Origin: Hofstenia miamia
Lineage: Eukaryota; Xenacoelomorpha; Acoela; Hofsteniidae
Length of the DNA: 64,000 nucleotides
Reading direction: 5' to 3'
Assembly: GCA_900660155.1 (NCBI GenBank)
Contig: CABFPE010000005.1
Span: forward strand, 2,516,793 to 2,580,792
Notes under the pieces: model-generated
What the model was told of the DNA's origin: nothing
Seen by the model: the letters and a program-made list of their open reading frames with translations, nothing else
Database searches by the model: none
Translations under genes and position numbers: made by a program
Shown here: positions 36,322-48,450 of the stretch, piece by piece
Layout: each line of letters begins with the position of its first letter
How positions within the stretch are numbered: position 1 is the stretch's first letter

Positions 36322-36914
36322 AAGCCATCCAATCAATGTTTGTTATGGATGTATGTAGAATGTGTGGACGACTGCAATTTTTATATTTGTCACATTTGTG
36401 AAGACCTATCTAATTGATTTTGTGTTTTTGTGCATTTGGCCCATAATAAAACTACGTAATTTCTTCGTTAAATTAATTTAAAATTTTAATTAATTAATTT
36501 TGATGAATTAGTTAATTTTTTTGTAACCAATTGACTGTTATCTATCTACATAGTATCAACTTGCCAAGTATTTGGGGCAAGTTGATACTTTGGGTAAAGC
36601 AATTAGTCGGACTGTAACGCCAAGAGATGATAACCTGCCGTTCAGTGATTAATGGACCTACTTTCGGAATTGTCCAATAGTCCTAATAACATATTGATAT
36701 TTTTTTAAAGATTCTTTTTTATGGCAGACCAACAAAAGATTTTTACAGCTTCAAAGATGATCTGCCCACATATTATCAAACACAATTCTTTTTTCAATTG
36801 TTAGCTTTAAGAATATGAATTTCCCCTAATTAACTAATTAAATGATGTATTCATTTGAAATAGGCTTTCTGTCCGTTGTTTACATTATTTGACAATATGA
36901 AAATTGATGTTTAG

Positions 36915-37082
36915 TTAATGGGAAATGGTCTCCGTGGAGTAACTGGAGCAAATGCGACAAAGAATGTGGTAAAGGATACCGGCATCGTAAAAGGAAATGC
37001 AACAACCCTCGTCCCAATAAACATGGAAGTTCTTGTCGCGGGAAGGCTGAAGAGAAATCCTCATGTAGTTCGATTTGTCCAG
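36915..37082 (+). CDS. UNC5: UNC-5-like netrin receptor, exon for first thrombospondin repeat
   Basis: A 168-bp phase 1 to phase 1 exon encodes a complete TSP type 1 repeat. It begins VNGKWSPWSNWSKC, with the W-x-x-W-x-x-W ladder, continues DKECGKGYRHRKRKC and NNPRPNKHGSSC, and ends SSCSSICPG. Six cysteines are in the canonical order, with the arginine layer R-x-R-K-R between the tryptophans' partners. The vertebrate UNC-5 counterpart starts VNGGWSTWTEW. The first codon (G + TT) is split with the Ig2 exon. The acceptor is TTTAG at 36910-36914; the donor is CCAG|GTAATA at 37083. A Tc1-like transposon lies only 332 bp downstream in the next intron. Confidence 0.92.
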
Positions 37083-37414
37083 GTAATAAATATCTTTCCA
37101 ATAATATTTTTTACATTAGAACTTCCTTGAGGATAGTTTATTTCTGTGATGATAATTTATTATGATACATAATCCATCATTTGAAACCTAGGTGGAAAGT
37201 GGCAAAAGTGCAATGTACTGCATGGTTTTTTATAAGCAATTCATCTATATATAACAGATTACAATGTTATTAGTTACATTATAGCACAAAATGCAGATCT
37301 TAGTATTATTAAAAAAAATTGATATTATTTTGAAACTAATTTTTTTTAGCAAAGTTAATCTATGTCTAGGAACTATGGGAAATTACTGAAGTTGTACTTG
37401 TTGTTTCAAATATA

Positions 37415-38695
37415 GTTGGCTGCAAAAAAATGAGACTAGAAAAAAGGCATATTATGAATGAACTACTGAACGTAACAACTCAAGAAAGGTAAGATTTTAA
37501 AGATACATTAAAGGACTATAAGTAAAAAGCATCAAAGTCTAATTTGTTTTCCTCGTGTAGAAATAACTTCATTCAAACGAACTGAAACTTCATTCAATAA
37601 ATTGGACTTCATTTCAGATGTCAAAATGTGTTGACTTTCTTGGATTTTTTCTTTTAAATCGGATATATTTTTCGGATTTTTCTTCTCAACGTCATTTTTC
37701 AATATCTACCACACGTTTTCGATTGGAGAAAGATCAGCAGAACTTGGTGGCGATTGCAAAAACTGGATATTATTTTCAGAAAACCAATTTTTTTTCTTTG
37801 CTGACGTGTGCGGGGTTGCTCCGTCCTGTTGGAGTATCCATCCATCATCATATAAAGCATCAGCATAAGGCATAAATTCAGCTATAATTTGGCAATATCT
37901 TTGACTGTCGATTGTGGCTTTTCCGTCTAAAATTTTCAAATAAAACCCACGATAGGAAAGTGCTCCCCAAACCATAATTTTTTGGTCGAACTTTGGAACC
38001 GCTTTTGTAGGTCTTGGACATTTCTTTGACAACCACACTTGTACTTTGTTTCTGTGTAGTTGAAGCACGCACTCATCAGTTATCCAAACATCTTCAAAAG
38101 TGTAGTCTCTCGAAACTTTCGAAATTTAATCTTTTTCTTGATGTTATTTTGTAATCAGAAGTCGATTTTTTCTGCCAATTTTTGTAACTCCACTTTTTTC
38201 AGTGTTCTCTGAACTGTGGTTTCGTGCACAGAGATGTCGGCTTCAGTTTGAAGTCGGTTTGCAATTTTTTTCCCAGAAATATAGGGATTTTTGAGAGCAA
38301 TTGCGACTGTTTTCTGAATGAATTTTCCAATAATTTTTCGAGGGCGTCCACTTCCTTTTCTTCTTTTGAGAGATTCTCCTTGTCGAATTTTTTTCAGCTT
38401 TCGAAAATAAGTTGATCGAGAAATTTGCGATGTCGCAAAGGCGTTTTCAAGCTGTTCCAACGTTTCCATTCCGAAGAAATCAAGTAGAAACTTTGCAAAG
38501 CAAAACAATTTGTTTGATGTTTTCGAATAATTACGAAGTACCAGTTTAATTAATTAACTTTTTTGTTTGACCATTTTAAAGTTCACAAAATTCTCGTTGT
38601 CTTTTATTTTTATAGTTTTCCTCTAAAACGTCTCAATACGTTTCCACAAAGCGTGAAAAAATAGGTGTTCAGTCTCATTTTTTTTAGCAGCCAAC
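37415..38695 (-). mobile_element. Tc1-like (DD34E) transposon, nearly full length, inactive
   Basis: Bounded by TA at 37413-37414 and 38696-38697. The inverted ends begin GTTGGCTGC followed by A-rich ATGAGACT (a pair of about 25 bp with a 2-base length difference), giving 1281 bp. The transposase is on the minus strand. An HTH N-terminal half starts near 38469 (METLEQLENAFATSQISRST) with the GSGRPRKI hook motif. After a frameshift near 38100-38155, the catalytic half at 37706-38068 shows ITDECVLQLH (first D, just upstream of the open frame), ILQQDGATPHTS (second D) and ADLSPIENVW (E). The second D and the E are 34 residues apart, as in Tc1. A stop follows ENVW, although similarity to the family's C-terminal tail continues beyond it. 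Confidence 0.9.
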
Positions 38696-38920
38696 TATAT
38701 TTGATCCGACGATCGTAACATATTTTATATTTATTGTCAATGTCTTAGTTGCTCATGGTAATTTCACAAAATACAATTTCAACAACTTACTTGTTTACGT
38801 ACTAAATTGCTTAAAGCAGGCAAAGAAACCCTTTTATTGTGGTTAGGTATTGTAACGTGTCTGTATAAGATTGAATATTTGACACAATTTTAAAACTTGT
38901 ATCTAAGCTTCCTAAAATAC

Positions 38921-39289
38921 CAGTGGCATCACTGTGGGGATGTGCTCGCATCGGGCTCCCCAAATGGCAATAAAATTTATTATTCTAAAAAATAGAAATA
39001 ATGCTTATTATAAACAATTTTAAGCAAATTTGGAATTTGGAGCCCTTTAGGGCCCAACATAACAAAGTAATTATATACATGTAAATAAAGCAAAATTTGA
39101 GTAAAACTAAAAATATATCTTTAATACATAATTTTACATATTTTGGAGACTCACTAATTATGCAGGTACAAAATATTTAGGTAAAAGGATCCAGTTTACA
39201 CCGAAACGGTTACTGTTAATTTAGTACGTGTGTAAGTGCCCCGTATTGACGTTTCGCACTGGGCCCCTAAGCTTACAGTGACGCCACTG
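38921..39289. mobile_element. hAT-type MITE with perfect 8-bp target duplication
   Basis: Starts CAGTGGCATCACTGTGGG and ends with the inverse of CAGTGGCGTCACTGTAAG, about 15 of 18 positions paired. It is flanked on both sides by TAAAATAC (38913-38920 and 39290-39297), identical at all 8 positions. Length 369 bp, no coding capacity. CAGTGGCGTCACTG-type termini are typical of hAT elements. The perfect target duplication suggests a relatively recent insertion compared with other repeats here. Confidence 0.9.
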
Positions 39290-42200
39290 TAAAATACTAG
39301 ATATACTTAGGGTGTATCACAATATGATAATGAAGATCATTTGTCTCATAGAGACAGGTTCAAAATTCCACTTAGTAGTTCTTTGGAATAATAAAGGCAG
39401 CCATAATATGTTATTAAAATAAATAATACCTAAACACCATTATTGCCGTCAAATGGCAAATCACCTTATGTACAGAAAGTGTCTGGTAAACCCACTTACA
39501 TATAGTTCATGTTTTGACCATAATTTTATAATTTTTGTTGATTGACTTGCCATGAAACATTTCGGAAATTAAGCGTTCTGTAGGTTTATTTGCCATACTA
39601 AGCCATAGATTGTGTAGTAGAAGCAAATAATCCGATAAGCTTGTAATTGAAAAATTTGCAGATAAGGTGGTTTGCCAAAGACGGCAGAATAATCTCTTCA
39701 TTTTTTACAAACAATTTTTAGTGTTTTTATACACTAATTTAAGGAGGAAATGCGGATGCACCCCCGCGATTGAGGTCAGGAAATGGAAACGTATAGATTT
39801 TTTTTTAAAAATTTAAAATGTAATAAACTGTTTTACTAAAAATATTTAAATATATTTGGTGATATTTATATAGTATCTTCTGATTCTTTCTCAGAATCAG
39901 AAGTGCGCGCACTGTTTATCTGAAATAGCTGGTGCTAATATTTTAAATTGCAGAATATTTTACTAGAAATAATTTATAATCCTCCTCTCATGCAGAACTG
40001 TTGTGGCAGTGTTTCCGCGTCCTTTGCGATGAGAATGAAATTTGAAAAACTGTATTATTAAAGACAAGGCCACTCTTTCTCCAAAATGACGTATTAATCT
40101 GGATTAGCCAACGTTCCTTAATTGTTAATTCCAAATATTTCACACTTCGTATTATTAATGCTACATATTGACAGGAATGCTTGTCCATTTAATTCACAAG
40201 ACATCCTATTTTCGTACATGTAGCTCTTTACTAATTTGCAACGTTGATTAAATTAATGCAATTTAAAGAGAAATAACACTCATATTTCCATCTCTATATA
40301 CGCGTTTCGTTCTCTACTGTCGTTACTTTTTTAAATAGGTTTTACTTTTCAATGATTACTATGTGCACGTTATTGGACGTTTCAAATTGTGTGTAAACAA
40401 CGCCAAGTTAGTGTTATTCGCCAATATATGGAAGCTTTGGTTGCTTAAATACTATTTGAGAGGTTCTCACATTTTTTGAATATATTTTTGGAAGAAAAAT
40501 AAGCCTAGAAGTGAAAAATCTGTTTCAAAGCGTCATTCTCAAAAATTAACTTTTATTTGGTGATAAAAAAATATAAAATGCGTACTATGTGTGATTTGTA
40601 TTGTCTATGAATGTATGCTTGTTGTTTAAAAGTAAGGCTTGAAACATCGTCGTAAGGGCAAACATTTCTCAAATAGGTGATGCATTTATTGTTTGGAGTA
40701 TTCAAGTTAGAATTTAATGAAGTTGATTCTACTTTAAACAAGCAGTTTGATTTCACGCTTGCTTCATTTATTATATTACAAGCACCTAGCATGCTAGTGT
40801 TAACTATGCTTTAGTTTGTAAATAGCGTTTGGAAAATACATAAAATTTAACGATCGATGAAGTGTTAAACCGTATGGTTTGCATAGTTTACTGGTCCCCG
40901 CTGAAAGTGTGCAGCGCTAAGTGAATTGAAAACCTCAGTGTATATGCTGTTTCGCTTATAATCAATTGCATACTTAATTCAGTACTTTCGAATTCATTAC
41001 CACTGCATAAAAAATTTACCACACTGAATCATCGCACGCATCGATTTCATACTGTAAATAGACATTTTTAATGCAAGTAAATTAATTGCATTAATTTGAT
41101 TTAAAACAGATCAAATATTTGAAAACGTAAAATAATGACTCTGTATAATTATTCATTTTTTAAAATATATTTACAAAAGGATTGATAAAATGTTAAATTG
41201 TATTGATTAGCCCATTCGCCTCTTTTACAAGCTATAATGTTTGCTGGAACCGCGTTAACAATTTTCATTCTGTCCCATACCGTTATCACTTTTCAAAAAC
41301 AGCGACTTTTATGCCTGATAACTTACTTTATTTCAAATTAATATTCAGGAATACGAGAACTTCGAATTAACTGTGGCCAAAATATTTCTCAAAATGTTAA
41401 CTGATAGTTTCAAAAATATTTGTTGGCATTGTGCATATTTTTATATTTCAACCGTGATGTATCTTGTCAATAATAGTTATTCTATATTGTTGTTTACTCC
41501 ATATAAATATAAAAAAAATTGTATTTACAAAATTTATAGGACTTTTGTTTCTCATATCTATAATCGCTTGAAAAGTGGTGTTGATATGTTTGATGAAAAT
41601 CTGTTGAAATTTTCTAGCTGGAAAACAAACGATCTGTAGACTCTTCGTTTCTTTTATATTCTCGTACGTGTGACATGCAACAATTGACATATTATTTTAA
41701 AAAACGGATGTAAATTGGACAAAATCAATTTTTTGAAGAATCTTTTTCGCTTGATAAGAACTATATTTGAAGTAGTCTTCAGCAACCAAAAATCAAGAAA
41801 AGTATCTCATATGCTGCCTTTGCACCAAATTTATAACGAATCCCAAAACCATCAAGTGTTCATCAATCACGTAGAAATTTGTTGTCTGTTGCAAAATTTT
41901 GGCCCAATTTTTTTATCAATTTTATCATTTCTCACTATATTGCTTGCAAAGCAACATCATACAGAGGCTGTTCTATATAGCTTTACGTTCTTGCTTTGAA
42001 TGTTGTTTTGAGTAATTGCATTTTTATCCGTATATTGTACATGTACGTATAAATAAAAAAACTATTTTTAATAGATATCTTGTAAGTTTTGATTTCAATG
42101 ATCAATTATGAGCTACAGTATACATAGTTTATGTATTTTAATAAATATTTCTATTGTTTACAAGAATATATTCTTTATAAATAAATGTTTTTGAAATGTC

Positions 42201-42869
42201 CGTTTATTTTTTTTTGGTAATAATATGCTTTTAACAAATGTTGAAAGAAGTTCGAAATCGCGTATTGTTTCCGACGTCATGATAAGGGTTAAAGCCTATT
42301 TTCTGCTGCAGATTTTAATTCCATCTAAAATTATTCAGTTAACCCATAGAAAATCACCAATTAGATGTTATTTACAATACTTCAACAGATGGTTAAGTTT
42401 TAACCTTTAGTGGTGTTGGCTGGAAGTAATACGTACTAAGAATTGCTATAAATCTATGCAAAAATGATTTGTGAACTTGGACTCCCTCGTGTAATGGAGT
42501 CACCAGACCTGCAATTAATTATTGTTAACAGTACCTTTATAAGGTTTGATTTTTCAAGGCATACATATTCAGTTAGCAGCACTTGTCTGCTAATCATAAT
42601 GACGTAAATAACATACTTATAGGCAGACCTTCGTAGTAAGTATTGTCATGTTAAATTTTAACAACATGCGAGCTAATCGATTTGTTTTCTTCTTAAATGC
42701 TGCGAGGCTTTAATTAACTAAGACTCTTTGAGAAGAAAATTTTGCTGCTGGACATCAGTCTTGAATTTCAACTACATTCCGCAATTCCCATGCGTGCTGG
42801 TTGGCGTGGATTTCTATTTACAACATAGTGTTGAAATTAATTTTAAATTTTAATCGACATATCTTTGTA

Positions 42870-43130
42870 TAATTATCCCTTTTCTTCTCACAACTTGATC
42901 TTGGCGGCATCATCACTTCAGAAAACTCACCAATTTCCTGCGAGTCTGGGAGTTTTCCTTAGAACTGTAGCTGTCCTCAACAGTGCTGCCTTCAGTTGTA
43001 ATACCACCCCTACCCACTTTGATAATTCCAGTGCTTTCAAGTACCGTTTCTGCTTCTTGCATACTCTTTCTAGTAGTCCAACTACTACTGAAACTACTTC
43101 AACTTTCTTCAACTTTCACAATTATTCTAT
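42870..43130 (-). mobile_element. LINE tail-domain fragment
   Basis: The minus-strand frame reads KVEVVSVVVGLLERVCKK, then YLKALELSKWVGVVLQLKAA and LLRTATVLRKTP. It follows the conserved tail of many invertebrate non-LTR retrotransposon polyproteins (pattern VEVIPVVVGALG...L..LG...LQK.ALLGTARILRKVLE). The frame is open for 61 codons with no other domain next to it, so this is an isolated fragment. The subfamily cannot be named from this piece. Confidence 0.5.
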
Positions 43131-43674
43131 ATTTTTTGCCAAATATCTATAGTAATTTATTTTCTTTAACTTGCTTTCAAAATTTTTCTTTCTTTGGTGC
43201 CACTATGTCTATCAATGTTCTTACCTGTTCCCTTTATCTCGACTTACTATGTCGTAGTTTCAATCATCTTGCCTCTCTGTATGTTGAAGTCTCACAGTAT
43301 CTAGAATCACTTATTCTTTGACTTTCTGTGGTTTATGCTTGTACCATTTAGGTACATTTGAATCGAATCATGTTCAAAAACGTAAGAACACACTTAAAGA
43401 GAAATTTCACTAACAATAAACACTCAGCATTTGTGACCTTACCCTGTTACTGGCACTAATTAATTAACATAGTAAAGATGGACTTCGACGAGAACGAAAG
43501 TCATTCAGTCAATATTCTTTGTGATTCAAACTCAATTTCAGAGACAAATAATTTATAATTTTATTGTGAATACACAAATCCAACGTTGAGTTTTGAACGA
43601 GAGAATGCTGGAATGTGACGTTTTATGCTTAATTTAATGACTGAACGTGAATACCTAATTGGTATAGAATACAC

Positions 43675-44240
43675 CAAAGCCTACCTTAATCACGGCCTGG
43701 CCCATTTGCAATATTAAAGAAATGAAAAGTAGCAATAAATATTCTTGCAAGTAGGAAATTAGTGTCCAAATATGCAATACAAAGAATATAAAAAATTCCC
43801 ATCAAATTTGCGGAGTTACAACCATTGCATTTTCTTGGCAACAAAAAAATGGTTCACCAAACAATTAAAGGTTTTCACAAGCAAAGAAGTAAGTTAAATT
43901 TATAGAAATATCTCATCTCAAAGTAGAAAGGTTAGAGCCACATTTCTGTTTGTGTATATTTATATTCGCTGATTTTTATGAGGTCAAATCATAAATGTTG
44001 ACATGCAGAAAGATGATTGTTTATTGTTAATGGCCTCATTATATTTGAAGGTGGTTTTTGCAATTTTCAAGGAAGCAAACCGCTCCAAAAGGTCCATAGA
44101 TGTGTACAATAGCTAATTCTTTGATTTGGTTACTTAAAATGATTTGTTGCATCAAATGTTGGTCTGTGGCGAAGTGTGTTTGCGGCCTCGTTTTTATGAA
44201 TTTTACTGCAAATCGCCAGGCCGTGATTACAGTAGGCATT
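43675..44240. mobile_element. inverted-repeat DNA element (about 0.56 kb)
   Basis: The left arm is GCCTACCTTAATCACGGCC, TGGCCCATTTGCA (43679-43710). The right arm, reversed, is GCCTACTGTAATCACGGCC, TGGCGATTTGCA (44205-44236): about 28 of 31 positions pair. GAATAC lies just outside on both sides (43667-43672 and 44241-44246). A 7- or 8-bp target duplication (GAATACAC against GAATACTC) fits hAT- or P-type insertion. The 89-codon minus-strand frame at 44039-44308 overruns the right end and shows no transposase motif. Confidence 0.75.
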
Positions 44241-44397
44241 GAATACTCGAATTCACTTTTATTACGAACAGAATATTTTCTTTTATAACTCAGTCTATGT
44301 AAAAACATATTAATAATTTTCCATTACATTGGTTGCAAGGTGTAAAAAATTGCAAATAGAACCTCAAAATATTTTTATATTAGTTATTTGTTGCTAT

Positions 44398-44575
44398 TAT
44401 GGCTGGGTAAAATCCGATTAATCGGCCAAAATTTGAAAACGATTGAGCTCCATAAACATCGTTTAATCGGCTGATGAAATTTTCGTTCTACTTACCATTT
44501 TTTGATATATTCCACAAAAAATGAGAATTACCTGAGTAATCGAGGTTATTAATGAATATTAAAGTCCCAGGCCTA
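44398..44575. mobile_element. possible small hAT-type remnant
   Basis: Begins GGCTGGGTAAAATCCGATTAATCGG and so has the GGCTGGGTAAAATCGATT-type start seen in many hAT elements. Two AATCGGC motifs follow in opposite orientation. It ends GTCCCAGGCC, roughly the inverse of the start. No target duplication visible. Confidence 0.35.
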
Positions 44576-45527
44576 GTTGTTATATAATTATTTAAGAAAT
44601 GTAGCCTGCATATTACGCCACTACAGTATCAGTTCTAATACCAATGGTAATTGGTATGTGTTCTGCAAATTTTACTATGATTTTCGTAGTGATATTTTTA
44701 CATATTTTGTTGATTCAAATCTTAGAGGCACTAAATTTATGTACATGTAGTACAACATGTGAATATTTAAAATGCATGCTCAACAATGTACTAATGCCTC
44801 ATATATCACTAGTTTATGATAGTGAATTGGTTTTAAATTGCATTACATTCTCATTTTAATTTTTAAAGTTATTAAATAATTCAAAATGTTTTATAATTTT
44901 GTAATTTGTTAGAATTCGAGTATTGAACCGCTTTCATCTTACTTGCTATTTTCTTAAATAGCATCCTCAGTTAAATTCCAAACAAAAAACAATTTTTTTG
45001 AATTTTGAAAAGTTTTAGTTTACCATGACTCAACACTAACAATATTATAGATTTTATTGGTTCAAAATAAATTGTTAATTTGTGACCTTGGTACCTGAGG
45101 CGATTCCTGCATATTGCGTTTTGTAAATTAATATAGTTTTATTATTAATTCGATTGCTTGTAAATATTGAATTTTGGAAAATTCAGTTAATTGTTTTATT
45201 TCATTCCACTTGTACCGGAGCATCTGTAATGTGATGTATGGAAGTTGCAGCATAAATTACAATTTTCCCAAATATTTAATAATTTTAAAAGGATTGGTCT
45301 CTCGGGAGAGTTTTTCATTGATAATCTAAATTAATAAATTCCTCTTGTGATCATAAACAAATAAATACTTTTAATATCTCTCTTCCAATCATTTGCTTTA
45401 TCTAAAAAACTTTCTCTATTCTATGTTTCTCCCGCTTCTGTCCATTCTAAAGAATCGTCATTCTTTTAAAATATAGTTTCAACTTTACTTTTTAGCGCTA
45501 TACATACACATGTGCATACAAATGCAA

Positions 45528-45533
<6 letters not shown>

Positions 45534-45564
<31 letters not shown>
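45534..45564. repeat. (TA)n microsatellite
   Basis: About 15 TA units. Confidence 0.9.
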
Positions 45565-45569
<5 letters not shown>

Positions 45570-46999
45570 ATTATTAAATTAAAAATCTAATGGTGTCGAT
45601 CTTCAGTTATTTTAACGAGGTAAATTTCAATCTGTTTCAAATCGATGTATTCATTCGCGTACTAGATTTTTCATTGCAAATTATACGTTTTATTCATGAG
45701 CACAGTTTAAATTTACAATATTGCACTAACTATAGCAACAGAAAACAACTTTGACAATTATATTCTCTTAAACAAGTATGTCTCACAATGTGGTAGTGTA
45801 TTAATTTGACCTTGTTTATTTTATAGATCTCCTTTTATGAAAATTCCAAATATTTATCAATAACATTAAAACACTTATTCCATATTCTCATTCCAAGATA
45901 AGCCACTCTTTCCATACAACTGGTCAGTTAAATTGAATTTAACGTGTGTAGACGCAAGATGTTTCCCCATTTACGAACTAATTCTACGATTTTATGAAAT
46001 GTAATGCGTTTGTGTCTAGCAGAATTCTAATTTCATATTTTATCTACAAAATGATTGACATTGATTTAGTAACGATAAGTGGAGACAATCGTCTGTTCTG
46101 TTTAAAAATCTGCATTCCGTTTTCCATGATTTTTACTAATAAAACGTTTTTTCTTCAATCTATATTGTGTTCAGTGACTAGCCGCCATTTATGATTTGAA
46201 AATGGATGAGACATCGTTTAAGATTATTTTTTCGAATTTTATATATTTGTTTGTGATATTAATGCGTCTATAGCTAAGATTAATATTTGATATGAGTTGC
46301 AATTATGAGTCTTGACGTGGTTTAATAGTCTCGTCATCTAAAAGGATTGCCTAAATCTTTTAGTCTACCTATCTCCAAATTGAATAAGTGAGTCGAAATC
46401 ACCCCTTCCTCGATTTATTATCACATCTAATCAAGCGTGCTTGCTATCTATATTAGCAGGGCTTGACTTAATCCCCTTTCAAATGCTTTAATATCCACTT
46501 AAGTCCGTCAGTCAATTGATCTAGAAATAATTTAAATGAATATTGCTACTATCGCAGGCGCAATCAAAAGCCAGTGTTTGGAAGTATGTTTTATTAATCA
46601 TAGTGCGTTTCTAGTCTGACTATTTTTACATGGCTAATTTCCTTATTTTTCTTTAGTCGTCATTTTATTAGGCACCCGGTGACATTTTTTATTAGCAGAC
46701 TTCCTACTTATTTCAATATTATCCAACTCCAGTAACTTCACTTGTATCAGTTTGTCTATTACTCCTTGAGGTTTAGCAACTAATGAAAAAATAGACTAAA
46801 CTCTAGAATTATTTATTCTCCAGTATAGGCTTATTATTTGAAGTGACGAATCCAGTAAATATACAGTGACTTTCCCATTTAATTTGTTATTGCATATCGT
46901 GGTTTTCACTGTAATATCTCCAATAACCTGATCTTAACCTTCAACTTCCCGAGGATTTTTCAAACTTTTTCATAATCCTAAAGAGAAATTTTAAACGCT

Positions 47000-47245
47000 T
47001 GTAGCTCAAAAATTATTAACTCTTTGCTCAATCTGAAAGCACCTGGTGATAGAGGGGAGTCTTCGCGACATCGCACTTTGCGCACCTCACTCCTCAATCG
47101 GTTTGGTATATCTTTGCGCATATCAAGCAAATCCAACTGCGTTTATGCTTCCATGGGCTCAAAATAAATACCATTAGGTATAGAGAGAATTGAAACATTT
47201 CTCAAAAATTTGAAATTTTCAAAAAAATAGTTAAGGGGTAATGGA
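47000..47245 (+). repeat. dispersed repeat family, copy 3
   Basis: AAACGCTTGTAGCTCA (46992 onward), AATCTGAAAGC, ACTTTGCGCACCTCACTCC, GGTTTGGTATATCTTTGCGCA and TTAGGTATAGAGAGAATTG align in order with parts of the copies at 18590, 31915 and 61155. Confidence 0.55.
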
Positions 47246-47468
47246 CTTTCAATTTTTTATGCATTAAGTACGTTTGGGGTGTGTACATATCCGAAGTCAG
47301 TATATGTGGATTTTAATTGATTTATTGAAGAACAAATAATCTATAAGAGTAATTAGTGGTTTAGGAGATCTGTAATATATCAGTCTACAAGCTTTTGCAT
47401 CATTTTATACTACCTTTTTTAATTATAAACTATGTATCCAATCACATAGGCTGCATATTTAAAGCTAC

Positions 47469-47469
<1 letters not shown>

Positions 47470-47502
<33 letters not shown>
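47470..47502. repeat. (TA)n microsatellite
   Basis: About 16 TA units. A second tract follows at 47617-47639. The open frame through both encodes tyrosine/isoleucine runs and is not a gene. Confidence 0.9.
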
Positions 47503-47503
<1 letters not shown>

Positions 47504-47616
47504 TTGAAAAACAGTTAACGCTTTTGATAGTCTATTCATTGATAAGAATCACATTCTTCTCAACTATAATCGTAACATTCGTTATTCTTAATGTATCCTT
47601 TGCACCTACCAGTCCT

Positions 47617-47639
47617 TATATATATATATATATATATAT
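47617..47639. repeat. (TA)n microsatellite
   Basis: About 11 TA units. Confidence 0.85.
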
Positions 47640-47879
47640 TCTTTTTATTTTTATACAAGTAATTAGGGAAAGTGTAGTTCATGAAATTTTTAATAAGAAG
47701 GATTATTCCTTCAAATCAATGAAAAAATGTATAATAGGTAATAAAACTGTTATTTTTAGTTGAAAATGCTTATAAGTTATAGCCTAAATTTTTTCTAATA
47801 AGATGTGATAATTCAAACAGTTCGCTCAAGAAAGAGTAGAATAAGTTGGACAAAAAAATTTCACAAATTGCACATTTTG

Positions 47880-48450
47880 AGCTAACCTCCGTGCCACTTT
47901 TCACAGTAAAATTTGTGCAACGACCTTGTAGTTGTTGGTTGTCCAAAAGTTTTGATTCGGTCTTCGATGTTCCACAGATCGCATGGATTGATTGCTTCCT
48001 TGATTACTTTTCTGGTAATTGGCCGTGCTTGACGTCGATGTATCAAGGGTTTATACAATTCGTAGGTTAATTCGCGCTTGAATTCATAATGTTTTTTATC
48101 AAGATCATTTTGTTCATTCATCATCAACCTGGCGGGTATAGCAGACACATCAATTATTATAAAGAAAACTGCTGATGGCTATCTTCTTGTTTTTCGCTTA
48201 AACGAATACCGTCTAACTCAAATTTAGCGAGCTTTTCTTTACCGCGCTTAGTTTCATTATAAAACTTCACTATTTCTGGTTTTCCATTTTCATGCGTCCT
48301 ATTTCTCATTCTCAATGACATCTTATTACTATTATTGACAATTAAATAAACTTTTATTCTAAATTTGCCAGTACTTGAGTACAAATTTTGCCTGAATGAA
48401 ACTCTTCTATGGTATTAAATCAGCATCTGAGAGATTTTCTTTAGTTTTTT
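47880..48450 (-). mobile_element. piggyBac-type transposase relic, C-terminal part
   Basis: The minus strand shows MRNRTHENGKPEIVKFYNET then KRG, the piggyBac motif that normally continues into GGVD-x-x-D with the last catalytic aspartates. Here the continuation is lost. A later block, IIDVSAIPARLMMNEQN then FKRELTYELYKPLIHRRQ, matches the N-x-xD-x-SAINA...ELG-x-L-x-x-P-x-x-x-RR end of the DDE_Tnp_1_7 family. The residues between are deleted, about 30-40 short of normal, and the two blocks lie in different frames. The C-terminal zinc-binding region (SLHKFYCEKW) is decayed. It is more divergent in sequence than the piggyBac copy at 386-2328. Confidence 0.7.

Larger units (their letters stand above)
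35364..36600. repeat. GTTGATACC-motif repeat interrupted by MITE and gap
   Basis: The motif GGGGTAAGTTGATACC occurs at 35374-35389 and GCAAGTTGATACC follows at 35393-35405. GTTGATACT lies at 35739-35747. Inverted AGTATCAACTTGCC and direct GGGGCAAGTTGATACTTTGG lie at about 36550-36594. The spacing suggests an element with motif-rich ends, into which the CAGACTTG miniature element was inserted. The unsequenced gap hides the middle. Confidence 0.5.
34167..36914 (+). other. intron 3 of the UNC-5-like gene
   Basis: A 2.7-kb intron containing a 456-base N gap (35866-36321), a truncated hAT-type miniature element at its edge, and several copies of a CAAGTTGATACC motif. 34240-35360 holds nothing recognisable. 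Confidence 0.7.

Noticed and set aside
35757-36401. Open frames of up to 213 codons on both strands
   Set aside because: They run through the 456-base N gap and have no meaning.
44039-44308. 89-codon minus-strand frame
   Set aside because: It crosses the end of the inverted-repeat element and shows no motif; chance frame.
47395-47763. 122-codon open frame
   Set aside because: It is driven by two (TA)n tracts encoding tyrosine/isoleucine repeats, with no other protein features.
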